Assembly: GCF_900112365.1 (NCBI RefSeq)
Contig: NZ_FOLQ01000003.1
Location: 558,001 to 622,000 of the forward strand
DNA: 64,000 nucleotides
From: Spirosoma endophyticum
Lineage (GTDB): Bacteria; Bacteroidota; Bacteroidia; Cytophagales; Spirosomataceae
Reading direction: 5' to 3'
In this document: piece after piece, positions 43,204 to 50,880 of the stretch
How positions within the stretch are numbered: position 1 is the first letter of the stretch
Layout of the letters: each line of letters begins with the position of its first letter
Notes under the pieces: model-generated
What the model was told of the DNA's origin: nothing
What the model saw: only the letters and a program-made list of their open reading frames with translations
Databases searched by the model: none
Program-made: the position numbers and the translations under genes

Positions 43204-45414
43204 ATGATGCAAGTTGATCAGTCGGTCAATACAACTCTTAAAGAGCGACTAAAGGAGATTTTTGGGTTCAGTCAGTTTCGGGGCGAACAGGAAGCCATTA
43301 TTCATAGCATTCTGGCCGGGCGTAATACGTTCGTTATTATGCCAACGGGTGCTGGTAAATCGTTGTGCTACCAGATGCCAGCCATTGTGAGTGAGGGCAC
43401 TGCAGTGGTTATATCGCCCCTTATTGCCCTGATGAAGAATCAGGTTGACCAATTAAATGCCTTCGGAATCAACGCACAATTCCTGAATTCGACGCTGTCT
43501 AAGGCGGAGATGAACAAGGTCAAAAAGGATACACTCAATAGCTCTCTTAAGCTGTTATACATTGCGCCCGAATCCTTAACGAAAGAAGAGAATTTGGACT
43601 TTTTGAAGAAAGCCAATATTTCTTTTGTGGCTATCGACGAAGCACACTGTATTTCCGAGTGGGGTCATGATTTCCGGCCTGAGTATCGAAAAATTCGCGG
43701 AATTGTAGATAATATTGGCAATCTGCCCGTTATCGCCCTCACCGCTACGGCTACCCCTAAAGTACAGCAGGACATTCAGAAAAACCTGCAGATGGAAGAT
43801 GCCAATCTGTATAAAACATCTTTCAATCGGAAGAATCTATATTATGAGATAAAGCCTAAAGTTGAGGCTAAAAAGCAACTCATTAAATATATAAAGCAAA
43901 ATAAAGGTAAGTCAGGAATCATTTACTGTTTAAGCCGCAAGACCGTTGAGGAAATTGCGGAGCTTCTTCGGGTGAATGATGTGAAGGCGTTGCCTTATCA
44001 TGCTGGTTTGGACCCGCAAACACGGATGCATAACCAGGATGCTTTCTTAAATGAAGACGTAGACGTTATTTGTGCCACCATTGCCTTTGGAATGGGTATC
44101 GATAAACCCGATGTTCGGTTTGTGATTCACTACGATGCGCCTAAGTCGCTGGAAGGCTATTACCAGGAAACAGGTCGGGCTGGTCGTGACGGACTGGAAG
44201 GCAATTGCCTTATGTTCTATAGTTACGATGACATCGTTAAGCTCGAAAAATTTAATAAAGACAAACCAGTTACTGAGCGGGATAATGCCAAGCACTTGCT
44301 TACTGAAATGGTTTCGTACGCTAACCTGGGTGTTTGCCGACGTCGTCAATTGCTTGGATACTTTGGCGAATTTCTGGATAAAGACTGCGGCTTCTGCGAT
44401 AACTGCTTAAAGCCAACAGAGAAACTCAAAGTGCAGCATGAAGTGGTACTGGCGCTGCAAACGGTATTACAAACAGATCAGCGTTTCGACGTAGCTCACT
44501 TAGCCGATGTGTTGACCGCTACTACAAATCAGTACGTGACCAGCTACGAGCACGACAAACTCGATGTGTATGGCAAAGGCCGGGAGTTTAATGGAGAGTG
44601 CGATTACTGGTGCTCACTGATCAAGCAGATTACGATCTACGGCTATTTAGAAAAAGATGTCGATAATTACGGTATCCTGAAACTCACCCAGCGTGGTCTG
44701 AATTATATCGAAGATCCGTATCCCATTACGCTTGCCAAAGACCATAACTACGATCTGCAGAGTGTAGAAGCGAAGGAGGAGGAAGATAAAGATTCAATGC
44801 CCTCTTCGGGTGGGGTTGCCTATGACGAAGAACTGCTTGGTTTACTGAAAGCACTTCGGAAACGGGTCGCTAAAGAAAAGAATCTGCCACCCTATGTCAT
44901 CTTCCAGGAAACTTCAATGGAAGAAATGGCAACTACCTATCCGACCACGCGGGAGGAAATGGCGCAGATCAACGGCGTCGGGATGGGTAAGGTGCAGAAA
45001 TTTGGCCGACAGTTTATTGACCTGATCACGAAATATGTTGAGGATAATGAGATTGAGACGGCCAAAGACGTAGTCGTTAAGTCTACCGTTAATAAATCGA
45101 AAGTCAAGATTTTTATTATCCAGCAGATAGACCGCAAAGTTGACCTAGATGAGATTGCTGAATCGAAGTCGCTGTCGATGGAGGATCTGATGGAAGAAAT
45201 TGAACACATCTGTTATTCCGGTACACGGCTTAACCTTGATTACTACATTAATCAGGTAATGGACGAAGACCGGCAGGACGAAATATTCGAGTACTTTATG
45301 CGGGCCGATAGCGACAACATCGCTCAGGCCATGCGCGAATTCGGGGGTGATGATTTCACCGAACAAGATTTGCGATTGATGCGCATTAAGTTCCTGTCGG
45401 AAGTAGCAAACTAA
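43204..45414 (+). CDS. recQ: ATP-dependent DNA helicase RecQ
   Basis: 3'-5' DNA helicase for recombination and repair, 736 residues. Walker A is MPTGAGKSLCYQMPA, motif II is DEAHCISEWGHDFRPEYR, motif III is ALTATATP, motif V-VI region AFGMGIDKPDVRFV and YYQETGRAGRDG. The zinc site of the RQC domain uses CRRRQLLGYFGE and CGFCDNCLKP. An HRDC domain is near residue 545-620 (LLGLLKALRKRVAKEKNLPPYVIF). A further C-terminal 110 residues hold a helical region typical of Bacteroidota forms. Confidence 0.97.
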   Translation: MMQVDQSVNTTLKERLKEIFGFSQFRGEQEAIIHSILAGRNTFVIMPTGAGKSLCYQMPAIVSEGTAVVISPLIALMKNQVDQLNAFGINAQFLNSTLSKAEMNKVKKDTLNSSLKLLYIAPESLTKEENLDFLKKANISFVAIDEAHCISEWGHDFRPEYRKIRGIVDNIGNLPVIALTATATPKVQQDIQKNLQMEDANLYKTSFNRKNLYYEIKPKVEAKKQLIKYIKQNKGKSGIIYCLSRKTVEEIAELLRVNDVKALPYHAGLDPQTRMHNQDAFLNEDVDVICATIAFGMGIDKPDVRFVIHYDAPKSLEGYYQETGRAGRDGLEGNCLMFYSYDDIVKLEKFNKDKPVTERDNAKHLLTEMVSYANLGVCRRRQLLGYFGEFLDKDCGFCDNCLKPTEKLKVQHEVVLALQTVLQTDQRFDVAHLADVLTATTNQYVTSYEHDKLDVYGKGREFNGECDYWCSLIKQITIYGYLEKDVDNYGILKLTQRGLNYIEDPYPITLAKDHNYDLQSVEAKEEEDKDSMPSSGGVAYDEELLGLLKALRKRVAKEKNLPPYVIFQETSMEEMATTYPTTREEMAQINGVGMGKVQKFGRQFIDLITKYVEDNEIETAKDVVVKSTVNKSKVKIFIIQQIDRKVDLDEIAESKSLSMEDLMEEIEHICYSGTRLNLDYYINQVMDEDRQDEIFEYFMRADSDNIAQAMREFGGDDFTEQDLRLMRIKFLSEVAN

Positions 45415-45481
45415 GTCAACAGTCGGTAGTCAATAGTCCCTCGTGCGAAACACAGACTATTCTTGACTCTCGACTGTTGAC
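45415..45481. repeat. Heptad-word inverted repeat between recQ and purD
   Basis: Left arm (45415-45438) reads GTCAACA, GTCGGTA, GTCAATA, GTC. Right arm (45455-45481) is its near complement with three extra bases. It begins on the base after the recQ stop and ends 13 bases before the purD ATG. This is the clearest of the four GTC heptad repeats. Confidence 0.85.
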
Positions 45482-45494
45482 GAATGACTTAAAA

Positions 45495-46781
45495 ATGAAT
45501 ATACTTATACTGGGTTCGGGTGGACGCGAACACGCTTTTGCCTGGAAATTAGCGCAAAGCCCGTTATGTGATACGTTGTTTGTGGCGCCCGGCAATGCCG
45601 GAACAGCGCAAATGGCAACAAATTTACCGATTAGCTATAATGATTTTCCGGCGGTTACTAAGGCTATTCGGGATAACAAAATTGACCTGCTTATTATTGG
45701 TCCCGAAGAACCACTGGTGAAGGGAATTGTCGATTTTCTCCGCTTACAAACCGGTTTGGCTAGCTTGCGGATCGTTGGGCCAGATACAAAAGGAGCGCAA
45801 CTGGAGGGAAGTAAGGATTTCTCCAAACAGTTCATGCAACGGTACGGCATCCCAACTGCTACGTCGAAAACGTTCACAGTGGTTACTTTGCAGGAAGGTA
45901 TATCATACCTGGAAACCCACTCATTACCCGTTGTGTTAAAAGCAGACGGACTGGCGGCTGGTAAAGGCGTTATTATTGCCGACACCTTAGCCGATGCAAA
46001 AACAGCCCTTTATGATATGCTCGACGGACAGAAGTTTGGTGATGCGGGCAGTAAAGTGGTCGTTGAGCAGTTTATGCGTGGCATCGAGCTGTCGGTGTTT
46101 GTCCTTACCGACGGTACAAATTATAAAATTCTTCCAGAAGCAAAAGATTACAAACGTATTGGTGAAGCAGATACCGGCCCTAACACAGGCGGTATGGGCG
46201 CCGTATCACCAGTAGTATTTGCTACTAAAGCTTTTTTGCAAAAAGTTGAAGATAAGGTTGTGAAACCCACCTTAGCAGGCTTGCAACAGGAAGGGATTCG
46301 CTATCAGGGGTTTATCTTTGTCGGATTGATGAAAGTAAATGGTGAACCCTTTGTTATTGAGTACAATGCCCGTATGGGCGACCCAGAAACAGAGGTGGTG
46401 TTACCCCGAATTCAAAGCGACTTTGTGGAAATGATGGTCGCCACGGCTGAGGGGGATTTGGATAAAATTGCTATACAAGTGTCGCCCCAAACGGCCGTGA
46501 CCACTGTACTGGTTTCGGGTGGCTATCCTGGTGATTACGCAACCGGTAAAATCATTTCGGAGTTAGAGCGTTTAGATGATGTTATGGCGTTCCATGCCGG
46601 AACGTTGGAAAAAGACGGTCAGGTTTTGACCAACGGTGGGCGAGTGCTGGCTATAACGGCTCAGGCAAACTCACTCGAAAATGCTGTCAGGAAGTCGCAG
46701 GAAGCGGCCCGGATGGTGCAATTTGACGGAAAGCAGTACCGAAAAGACATCGGGGTTGACCTGATTCGGTATTCCGATTAA
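45495..46781 (+). CDS. purD: Phosphoribosylamine-glycine ligase
   Basis: Second step of purine synthesis, ATP-grasp enzyme, 428 residues. Motifs are MNILILGSGGREHAFAWKLA, GPEEPLVKGIVD, LEGSKDFSKQFM, VVLKADGLAAGKGVIIAD, the signature EYNARMGDPETEVVLPRI, and KDIGVDLI at the end. The frame opens at 45477, but the ATG at 45495 gives the normal start. Confidence 0.97.
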   Translation: MNILILGSGGREHAFAWKLAQSPLCDTLFVAPGNAGTAQMATNLPISYNDFPAVTKAIRDNKIDLLIIGPEEPLVKGIVDFLRLQTGLASLRIVGPDTKGAQLEGSKDFSKQFMQRYGIPTATSKTFTVVTLQEGISYLETHSLPVVLKADGLAAGKGVIIADTLADAKTALYDMLDGQKFGDAGSKVVVEQFMRGIELSVFVLTDGTNYKILPEAKDYKRIGEADTGPNTGGMGAVSPVVFATKAFLQKVEDKVVKPTLAGLQQEGIRYQGFIFVGLMKVNGEPFVIEYNARMGDPETEVVLPRIQSDFVEMMVATAEGDLDKIAIQVSPQTAVTTVLVSGGYPGDYATGKIISELERLDDVMAFHAGTLEKDGQVLTNGGRVLAITAQANSLENAVRKSQEAARMVQFDGKQYRKDIGVDLIRYSD

Positions 46782-46784
46782 CGA

Positions 46785-46810
46785 GGTTGTAAAATCTAAA
46801 CTTTACAACC
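46785..46810 (+). repeat. Hairpin between purD and ricT
   Basis: GGTTGTAAA (46785-46793) and TTTACAACC (46802-46810) around an eight-base loop. It has no T-run. Confidence 0.45.
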
Positions 46811-46826
46811 CTATAACTATATATAT

Positions 46827-48038
46827 ATGTCCTGCAAATCCTGTGCAACTGGTGGGTGTGGCACACAACGCGGAGCATCCGATGGTCCCGGCGGGGAACC
46901 GCAGAAAACGGCCACAAAAGGATGTGGAAGTGGAGGATGTAGCACCGGTGGTTGCAACAAATTGAATTCATTTGACTGGCTAAGCGATATCGCTATGCCA
47001 AGTGCGAAGCGATACGATGTTACGGAGGTGAAGTTTAAAGGCGGTCGGAAAGAGTATTACCGCAACGTTCATCAGCTTGATCTTACAACGGGCGATTATG
47101 TAGTCGTCGAAATGCAATCTGGCTTTCATATTGGAGCCGTTTCGCTGCAAGGCGAATTGGTCCGACTGCAAGTGAAAAAACGGGCGGTAAAGATTAATGA
47201 CGACACGAAGGTTATCCACCGGATAGCCACTGCTAAAGACATGGAACGGCATGAACAGGCCGTTTTACGCGATTTGCCAGCCCTTTATCGTTCCCGTGAA
47301 ATTGTTCGTGAGTTAAAGTTAAACATGAAGTTGTCTGATGTTGAATTTCAGTCGGACAATACGAAAGCGACATTTTATTATTCGTCTGAAGAGCGGGTTG
47401 ACTTTCGGGAATTGATCAAGATGCTGGCGAGCGAATTCAAGGCTCGAATCGAGATGCGGCAAATTAGTTTGCGGCAGGAAGCAGGCAGACTTGGTGGTAT
47501 CGGTTCGTGCGGGCGCGAACTTTGCTGCTCTACCTGGCTCACCGATTTTAAAAACATTGCTACGTCGGCAGCGCGCTACCAGAATCTATCGTTGAATCCG
47601 GCAAAATTATCGGGTCAATGCGGACGGCTGAAATGCTGCCTGAACTACGAACTGGATACCTACATGGATGCACTGCGGGATATTCCAACGATTGAAAAGC
47701 CGCTGGAAACGCAGAAGGGTCGGGCTTATTTACAGAAGACGGATATTTTTCGTAAGCTTATGTGGTTTGGTTATGGAGCCGAAAGCACCTGGCATCCACT
47801 TCCCATTATTCGTGTTCTGGAGATTGTGGAATTGAACAAAAAAGGAATTATTCCCGAATCGTTTGACGTACTGACACCGATAGGTGAGAAAGAACCTGTT
47901 ACGGCAGCCGCTCTTAATAGTGACTTGCAAAAATTAGATGCCAAGTACACCGCAAGGCCCAGCAAAAAGAAGAAAAAGAAACCCAGAGGGCCGGAAGGCA
48001 ATACGCCAAGACCTATGCCGAATGGTAAAGTATCTTAA
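46827..48038 (+). CDS. PSP1 (RicT/YaaT-like) domain protein with Cys-rich N-terminus
   Basis: A 403-residue PSP1-domain protein. The N-terminus has a Cys-Gly-rich segment (CKSCATGGCG, CGSGGCSTGGCN) likely to bind metal. The core includes SGFHIGAVSLQGELV, VDFRELIKMLASEFKARIEMRQI, and the cysteine motif LGGIGSCGRELCCSTWLTDF with LSGQCGRLKCCLNYEL, which in Bacillus RicT helps bind Fe-S clusters. The tail is Lys-rich. RicT relatives act in RNA maturation with RNase Y; the role in Bacteroidota is open. The gene commonly sits near gldH, as here. Confidence 0.9.
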   Translation: MSCKSCATGGCGTQRGASDGPGGEPQKTATKGCGSGGCSTGGCNKLNSFDWLSDIAMPSAKRYDVTEVKFKGGRKEYYRNVHQLDLTTGDYVVVEMQSGFHIGAVSLQGELVRLQVKKRAVKINDDTKVIHRIATAKDMERHEQAVLRDLPALYRSREIVRELKLNMKLSDVEFQSDNTKATFYYSSEERVDFRELIKMLASEFKARIEMRQISLRQEAGRLGGIGSCGRELCCSTWLTDFKNIATSAARYQNLSLNPAKLSGQCGRLKCCLNYELDTYMDALRDIPTIEKPLETQKGRAYLQKTDIFRKLMWFGYGAESTWHPLPIIRVLEIVELNKKGIIPESFDVLTPIGEKEPVTAAALNSDLQKLDAKYTARPSKKKKKKPRGPEGNTPRPMPNGKVS

Positions 48039-48078
48039 CAACAAGCCCCGACCTGACAGGTTGGGGCTTGTTGTTTTT
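48037..48078 (+). terminator. Terminator after the PSP1 gene
   Basis: AACAACAAGCCCC (48037-48049) and GGGGCTTGTTGTT (48063-48075) with inner ACCT/AGGT pairing, then TTT. It overlaps the PSP1 stop region. Confidence 0.9.
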
Positions 48079-48095
48079 GGGCCGTAAACAGCACC

Positions 48096-49120
48096 TCAAA
48101 AGTCACCCGAATAGAAGGGACTGAATACGTAGTAGCTGCTATCACGCTTAGCGCGTTTGGGTGATGTCTGGATGTTCATCAAAAACCTGTGTTTCCGATT
48201 TGGGGCATCTGCCCATTCCTCGAAACGTCGCTCCTGGGTGTAGAGTTTATCAACTTCCCGGACGTGAATTCTTCAATGCTTTTTGCATCGACAGGTAAGC
48301 CATTGATGTACAAGTCAATATCCGTAGAGTACTCGTCATAGAGTTTTAGGTAGTCTTCTTTTGTACGTTCTATAAATGCAAGTTTGTTTTGGAAGAAGGT
48401 GGCTTCCAGTAACTTGTTCATTGAGAAAGTACTGGTTTGGCCGAGCGGATGATCGGATACGGCGTTAGCCCGTAAATATTGCTCCCATCTGGTGCGTACC
48501 GGATTCTTGGCTGGCGTTTTGTGGGTGGTACTCACAAACACCCGGTGCGATTCTGGGTACGCTGATGCTTCGGCTAGATCCTCCCATTTCTGGTAAACCA
48601 GCAGGTCGTTCACTTCATTAAACGTTAGCGCTGATAAAGATTGAACAGGTTCTTTCTCGCCATTTATGAACAGTTTTGCTTGTTGGCCATCTGGTAGTTT
48701 GAGACCCAGATGGTTGTTTCGTAAACATAAAATTTTAGGATAATGGGCTGTCGCCGAGTTACTACGTATGATGATTCGGTTCTGAAATCGAACGGTGTCA
48801 ACCTGATTTTGTTCTTTCAGGAATGCGGACGCACGAAACCAGGGCATTTCCGGCTTATCAAGCTCAGCTGCCAGCGCCCGTGTCGCGTTTATTGAGGCAA
48901 AGGCAGAAACGGAGAATGTAGCGATCTCTGGATGATCTGACTGTTTGTGCCGACAGGCGAATGTCATTCCGCTCATCAATAGCACTCACAGGACGTAGCG
49001 CCACGAAGCTAATAGTCCGGAACGTTGTCCGTTCATCATTCCAAGAGGCTGATGTAGCGTCTGCCCTCTGAACACGACCAGTGGCCCATTCACCAGTACA
49101 ACGTAGCGCAGGGTTTCCAT
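48096..49120 (-). pseudogene. Decayed BlaR1/M56-type membrane protein with internal deletion
   Basis: Remnant of the M56 sensor-protease gene that usually follows blaI. The ATG at 49120 is four bases after the blaI stop and reads METLRYVVLVNGPLVVF, a family-like N-terminus. It then jumps to HQPLGMMNGQRSG and SWRYVL, which resemble the end of the peptidase domain and last membrane helix, so the HExxH protease part is gone. An in-frame TGA stands at 48986-48988. Reading continues in the same frame (VLLMSGMTFACRHKQ) for some 240 codons. At about 48259-48264 one base is missing. The other frame then gives REVDKLYTQERRFEEWADAP and ends YYVFSPFYSGDF at 48096, a natural-looking C-terminus. Confidence 0.85.
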
Positions 49121-49124
49121 ACCG

Positions 49125-49487
49125 CTATTTCTTTTGTTCGATCATTGCCAGAATCTCACGTAACTCATCGGCCGTAATCTTCTCATTTTTAGCAAAATAA
49201 CTCACCAGATTCTTGTACGAATTGTCGAAATAGTCAGCCACTACCTTTTTCAGCACAAATCGATTTTGATACGCTTCCTTTGTGATAATGGGGTAATATT
49301 CATGGGTATTGCCGTACGCTTTGTGACCTATATACCCTTTTTCCTCGAGATTGCGAACAATGGTTGAAACTGTGTTGTAGTGCAGAGGAGGATTTGTGAA
49401 CTGCGGAACCATGTCTTTCACGTAGCCCTGTTCCATTTTCCAGACCACCTGCATCACTTCTTCTTCTTTGGCTGTTAGTTTTTCCAT
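49125..49487 (-). CDS. BlaI/MecI/CopY-family repressor
   Basis: Winged-helix repressor, 120 residues. LTAKEEEVMQVVWKMEQGYVKD and the recognition helix NTVSTIVRNLEEKGYIGHKAYGN are typical, and a C-terminal dimerisation helix follows. BlaI proteins are normally inactivated by cleavage by the M56 partner. That partner is a pseudogene here, so this repressor may be constitutive. A palindrome over its own promoter suggests autoregulation. Confidence 0.93.
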   Translation of the reverse strand: MEKLTAKEEEVMQVVWKMEQGYVKDMVPQFTNPPLHYNTVSTIVRNLEEKGYIGHKAYGNTHEYYPIITKEAYQNRFVLKKVVADYFDNSYKNLVSYFAKNEKITADELREILAMIEQKK

Positions 49488-49491
49488 ATAT

Positions 49492-49522
49492 CAAACTTAA
49501 AACTATTCTTATCGTTTGCAAA
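49492..49522 (-). promoter_or_regulatory. blaI promoter
   Basis: On the minus strand TTTG (49522-49519), 19 bases, TAAGTTTG (49499-49492): a full consensus match. The transcript would start very close to the ATG at 49487, so the message may be nearly leaderless. Confidence 0.7.
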
Positions 49523-49553
49523 CTAGCCAGCTAGTTTTTCGACATTTGATGTC
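49520..49553. promoter_or_regulatory. Two palindromes between blaI and gldH promoters
   Basis: AAACTAGC-CA-GCTAGTTT (49520-49537) is a perfect palindrome overlapping the blaI -33 element. GACAT-TTG-ATGTC (49541-49553) ends one base before the gldH -33 TTTG. Both are candidate operators for the BlaI-type repressor. Confidence 0.6.
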
Positions 49554-49554
49554 A

Positions 49555-49586
49555 TTTGAAAAGCCAACAGCACAATCGTAGCTTTG
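49555..49586 (+). promoter_or_regulatory. gldH promoter
   Basis: TTTG (49555-49558), 20 bases, TAGCTTTG (49579-49586); the ATG is 19 bases on. A strong match to the Bacteroidota consensus. Confidence 0.7.
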
Positions 49587-49605
49587 CGGGCTATATGAGT
49601 TACGT

Positions 49606-50082
49606 ATGAAACGATTAGGATTTATCCTGTTCATAGCGTTGTTGATCGGCGGCTGTGATACAAATGCAGTATATAAAGAGTATACCGACATTGAAGATGG
49701 GAAATGGTATATCAAAAACGCGCCCTCATTCACGTTCGAGATCAAGGATGCGTCGGTTCCCTACAATATTTATTATAACCTTCGGAATAGCCTATCCTAT
49801 GGCTATTATAATCTCTATCTAACTCGCTATCTGCGCGATGCCAGTGGCAAGGAACTCGAATCTCGTCTGGACGAATTGCTATTGATGGACCCGAAAACCG
49901 GCAAGCCCAATGGCGATGGGCTCGGCGACCTATTCGATCACAAGTTTCTGATGAAGCGCAATTACCGCTTTCCGAAACCGGGCAAATACACCATGCAAAT
50001 TAGGCAGTATATGCGTCAGGACCCATTGCTCAATATCCAGAGTGTAGGTATCACCGTCGAAAAGGTGACTCCAACTAACTGA
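49606..50082 (+). CDS. gldH: Gliding motility lipoprotein GldH
   Basis: A 158-residue lipoprotein of the GldH family, needed for gliding in Flavobacterium. The signal MKRLGFILFIALLIGGC has a lipobox ending at Cys17. The mature start NAVYKEYTDIEDGKWYIKN, the central NIYYNLRNSLSYGYYNLYL and the end KPGKYTMQIRQYMRQDPL match the family pattern. PorU/PorV elsewhere in the window fit with a T9SS-linked gliding apparatus. It has its own promoter. Confidence 0.9.
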   Translation: MKRLGFILFIALLIGGCDTNAVYKEYTDIEDGKWYIKNAPSFTFEIKDASVPYNIYYNLRNSLSYGYYNLYLTRYLRDASGKELESRLDELLLMDPKTGKPNGDGLGDLFDHKFLMKRNYRFPKPGKYTMQIRQYMRQDPLLNIQSVGITVEKVTPTN

Positions 50083-50142
50083 TTCTCTATCATCCCGACC
50101 AGGCCGACGATGGGGCAGTAGGGACCTTACTGTTAGTAGGTA

Positions 50143-50769
50143 ATGCTTGAGTTGCTACAAAAAAATCGTTTTTTCTATTTTCCATACATTCTGGTGATGG
50201 TTGTAGTTGCTGTAATACAGATTAACTACACCCAGGGAGAACTAATGCTATGGGTAAACAGTCGCAATAGTTTAGTGGCTGACCTTATTTTTCCTTATGT
50301 TACGTATCTGGGTGATGGCGCGTTCTACGTGGTTGTGAGTCTGATTCTAATGATTTATAACTGGCGTGTCGGCTTGATGGGTTTGGCCAGTTTTGCCCTC
50401 TCTTCACTAACATCCGAATTCCTGAAAAAGCTAGTCTTCACAGATTCACCCCGACCACTGAAGTTTTTTGAGCAGTCAATAAATAAATACCACCTCATTG
50501 AGGGATTAGATATTCATAGTTTTAATAGCTTTCCCTCAGGTCATACAACAACGGCCTTTGCTATGTTCAGCCTACTTGCACTGCTTGATGTTCAGAAGGA
50601 GAGGGGTTGGATTTTCCTGCTGTTAGCCATATTGACGGGGTATTCGCGCGTTTATTTATTCCAGCATTTCGTGGAAGATGCTTACGTTGGCTCGCTCATT
50701 GGTACAATTTCAACCGTAGTAGTTTATGTATTATTGCGCAAATGGACTATAAAAAGCGGGGTGGATTAA
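50143..50769 (+). CDS. PAP2-family membrane phosphatase
   Basis: Lipid phosphatase of the PAP2 type, 208 residues with about six membrane segments. The three catalytic motifs are KLVFTDSPRP, FPSGHTTTA and SRVYLFQHFVEDAYVGSLIG. Such enzymes act on undecaprenyl pyrophosphate, phosphatidylglycerol-phosphate or lipid A. The sequence alone does not tell which. It follows gldH by 60 bases and may be co-transcribed. Confidence 0.9.
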   Translation: MLELLQKNRFFYFPYILVMVVVAVIQINYTQGELMLWVNSRNSLVADLIFPYVTYLGDGAFYVVVSLILMIYNWRVGLMGLASFALSSLTSEFLKKLVFTDSPRPLKFFEQSINKYHLIEGLDIHSFNSFPSGHTTTAFAMFSLLALLDVQKERGWIFLLLAILTGYSRVYLFQHFVEDAYVGSLIGTISTVVVYVLLRKWTIKSGVD

Positions 50770-50779
50770 CGTTTTTACC

Positions 50780-50787
50780 TAATTTTG
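50780..50787 (+). promoter_or_regulatory. Candidate -7 element for purF
   Basis: TAATTTTG, about 95 bases before the purF ATG. No good -33 seen. Confidence 0.4.
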
Positions 50788-50880
50788 TTTAACAACCGGC
50801 CGAACCATTGCCAATGGGGAGCCGTTACCTCTTTATTACTTCGTTCGTAAGTAAACCAACACGCTTCGACAAACTCTCTC

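Noticed and set aside
48179..48985. A free-standing 268-residue protein downstream of blaI
   Set aside because: The same frame is open upstream to METLRY apart from one TGA, and its last 35 codons are out of frame relative to the natural C-terminus, so it is part of a pseudogene.
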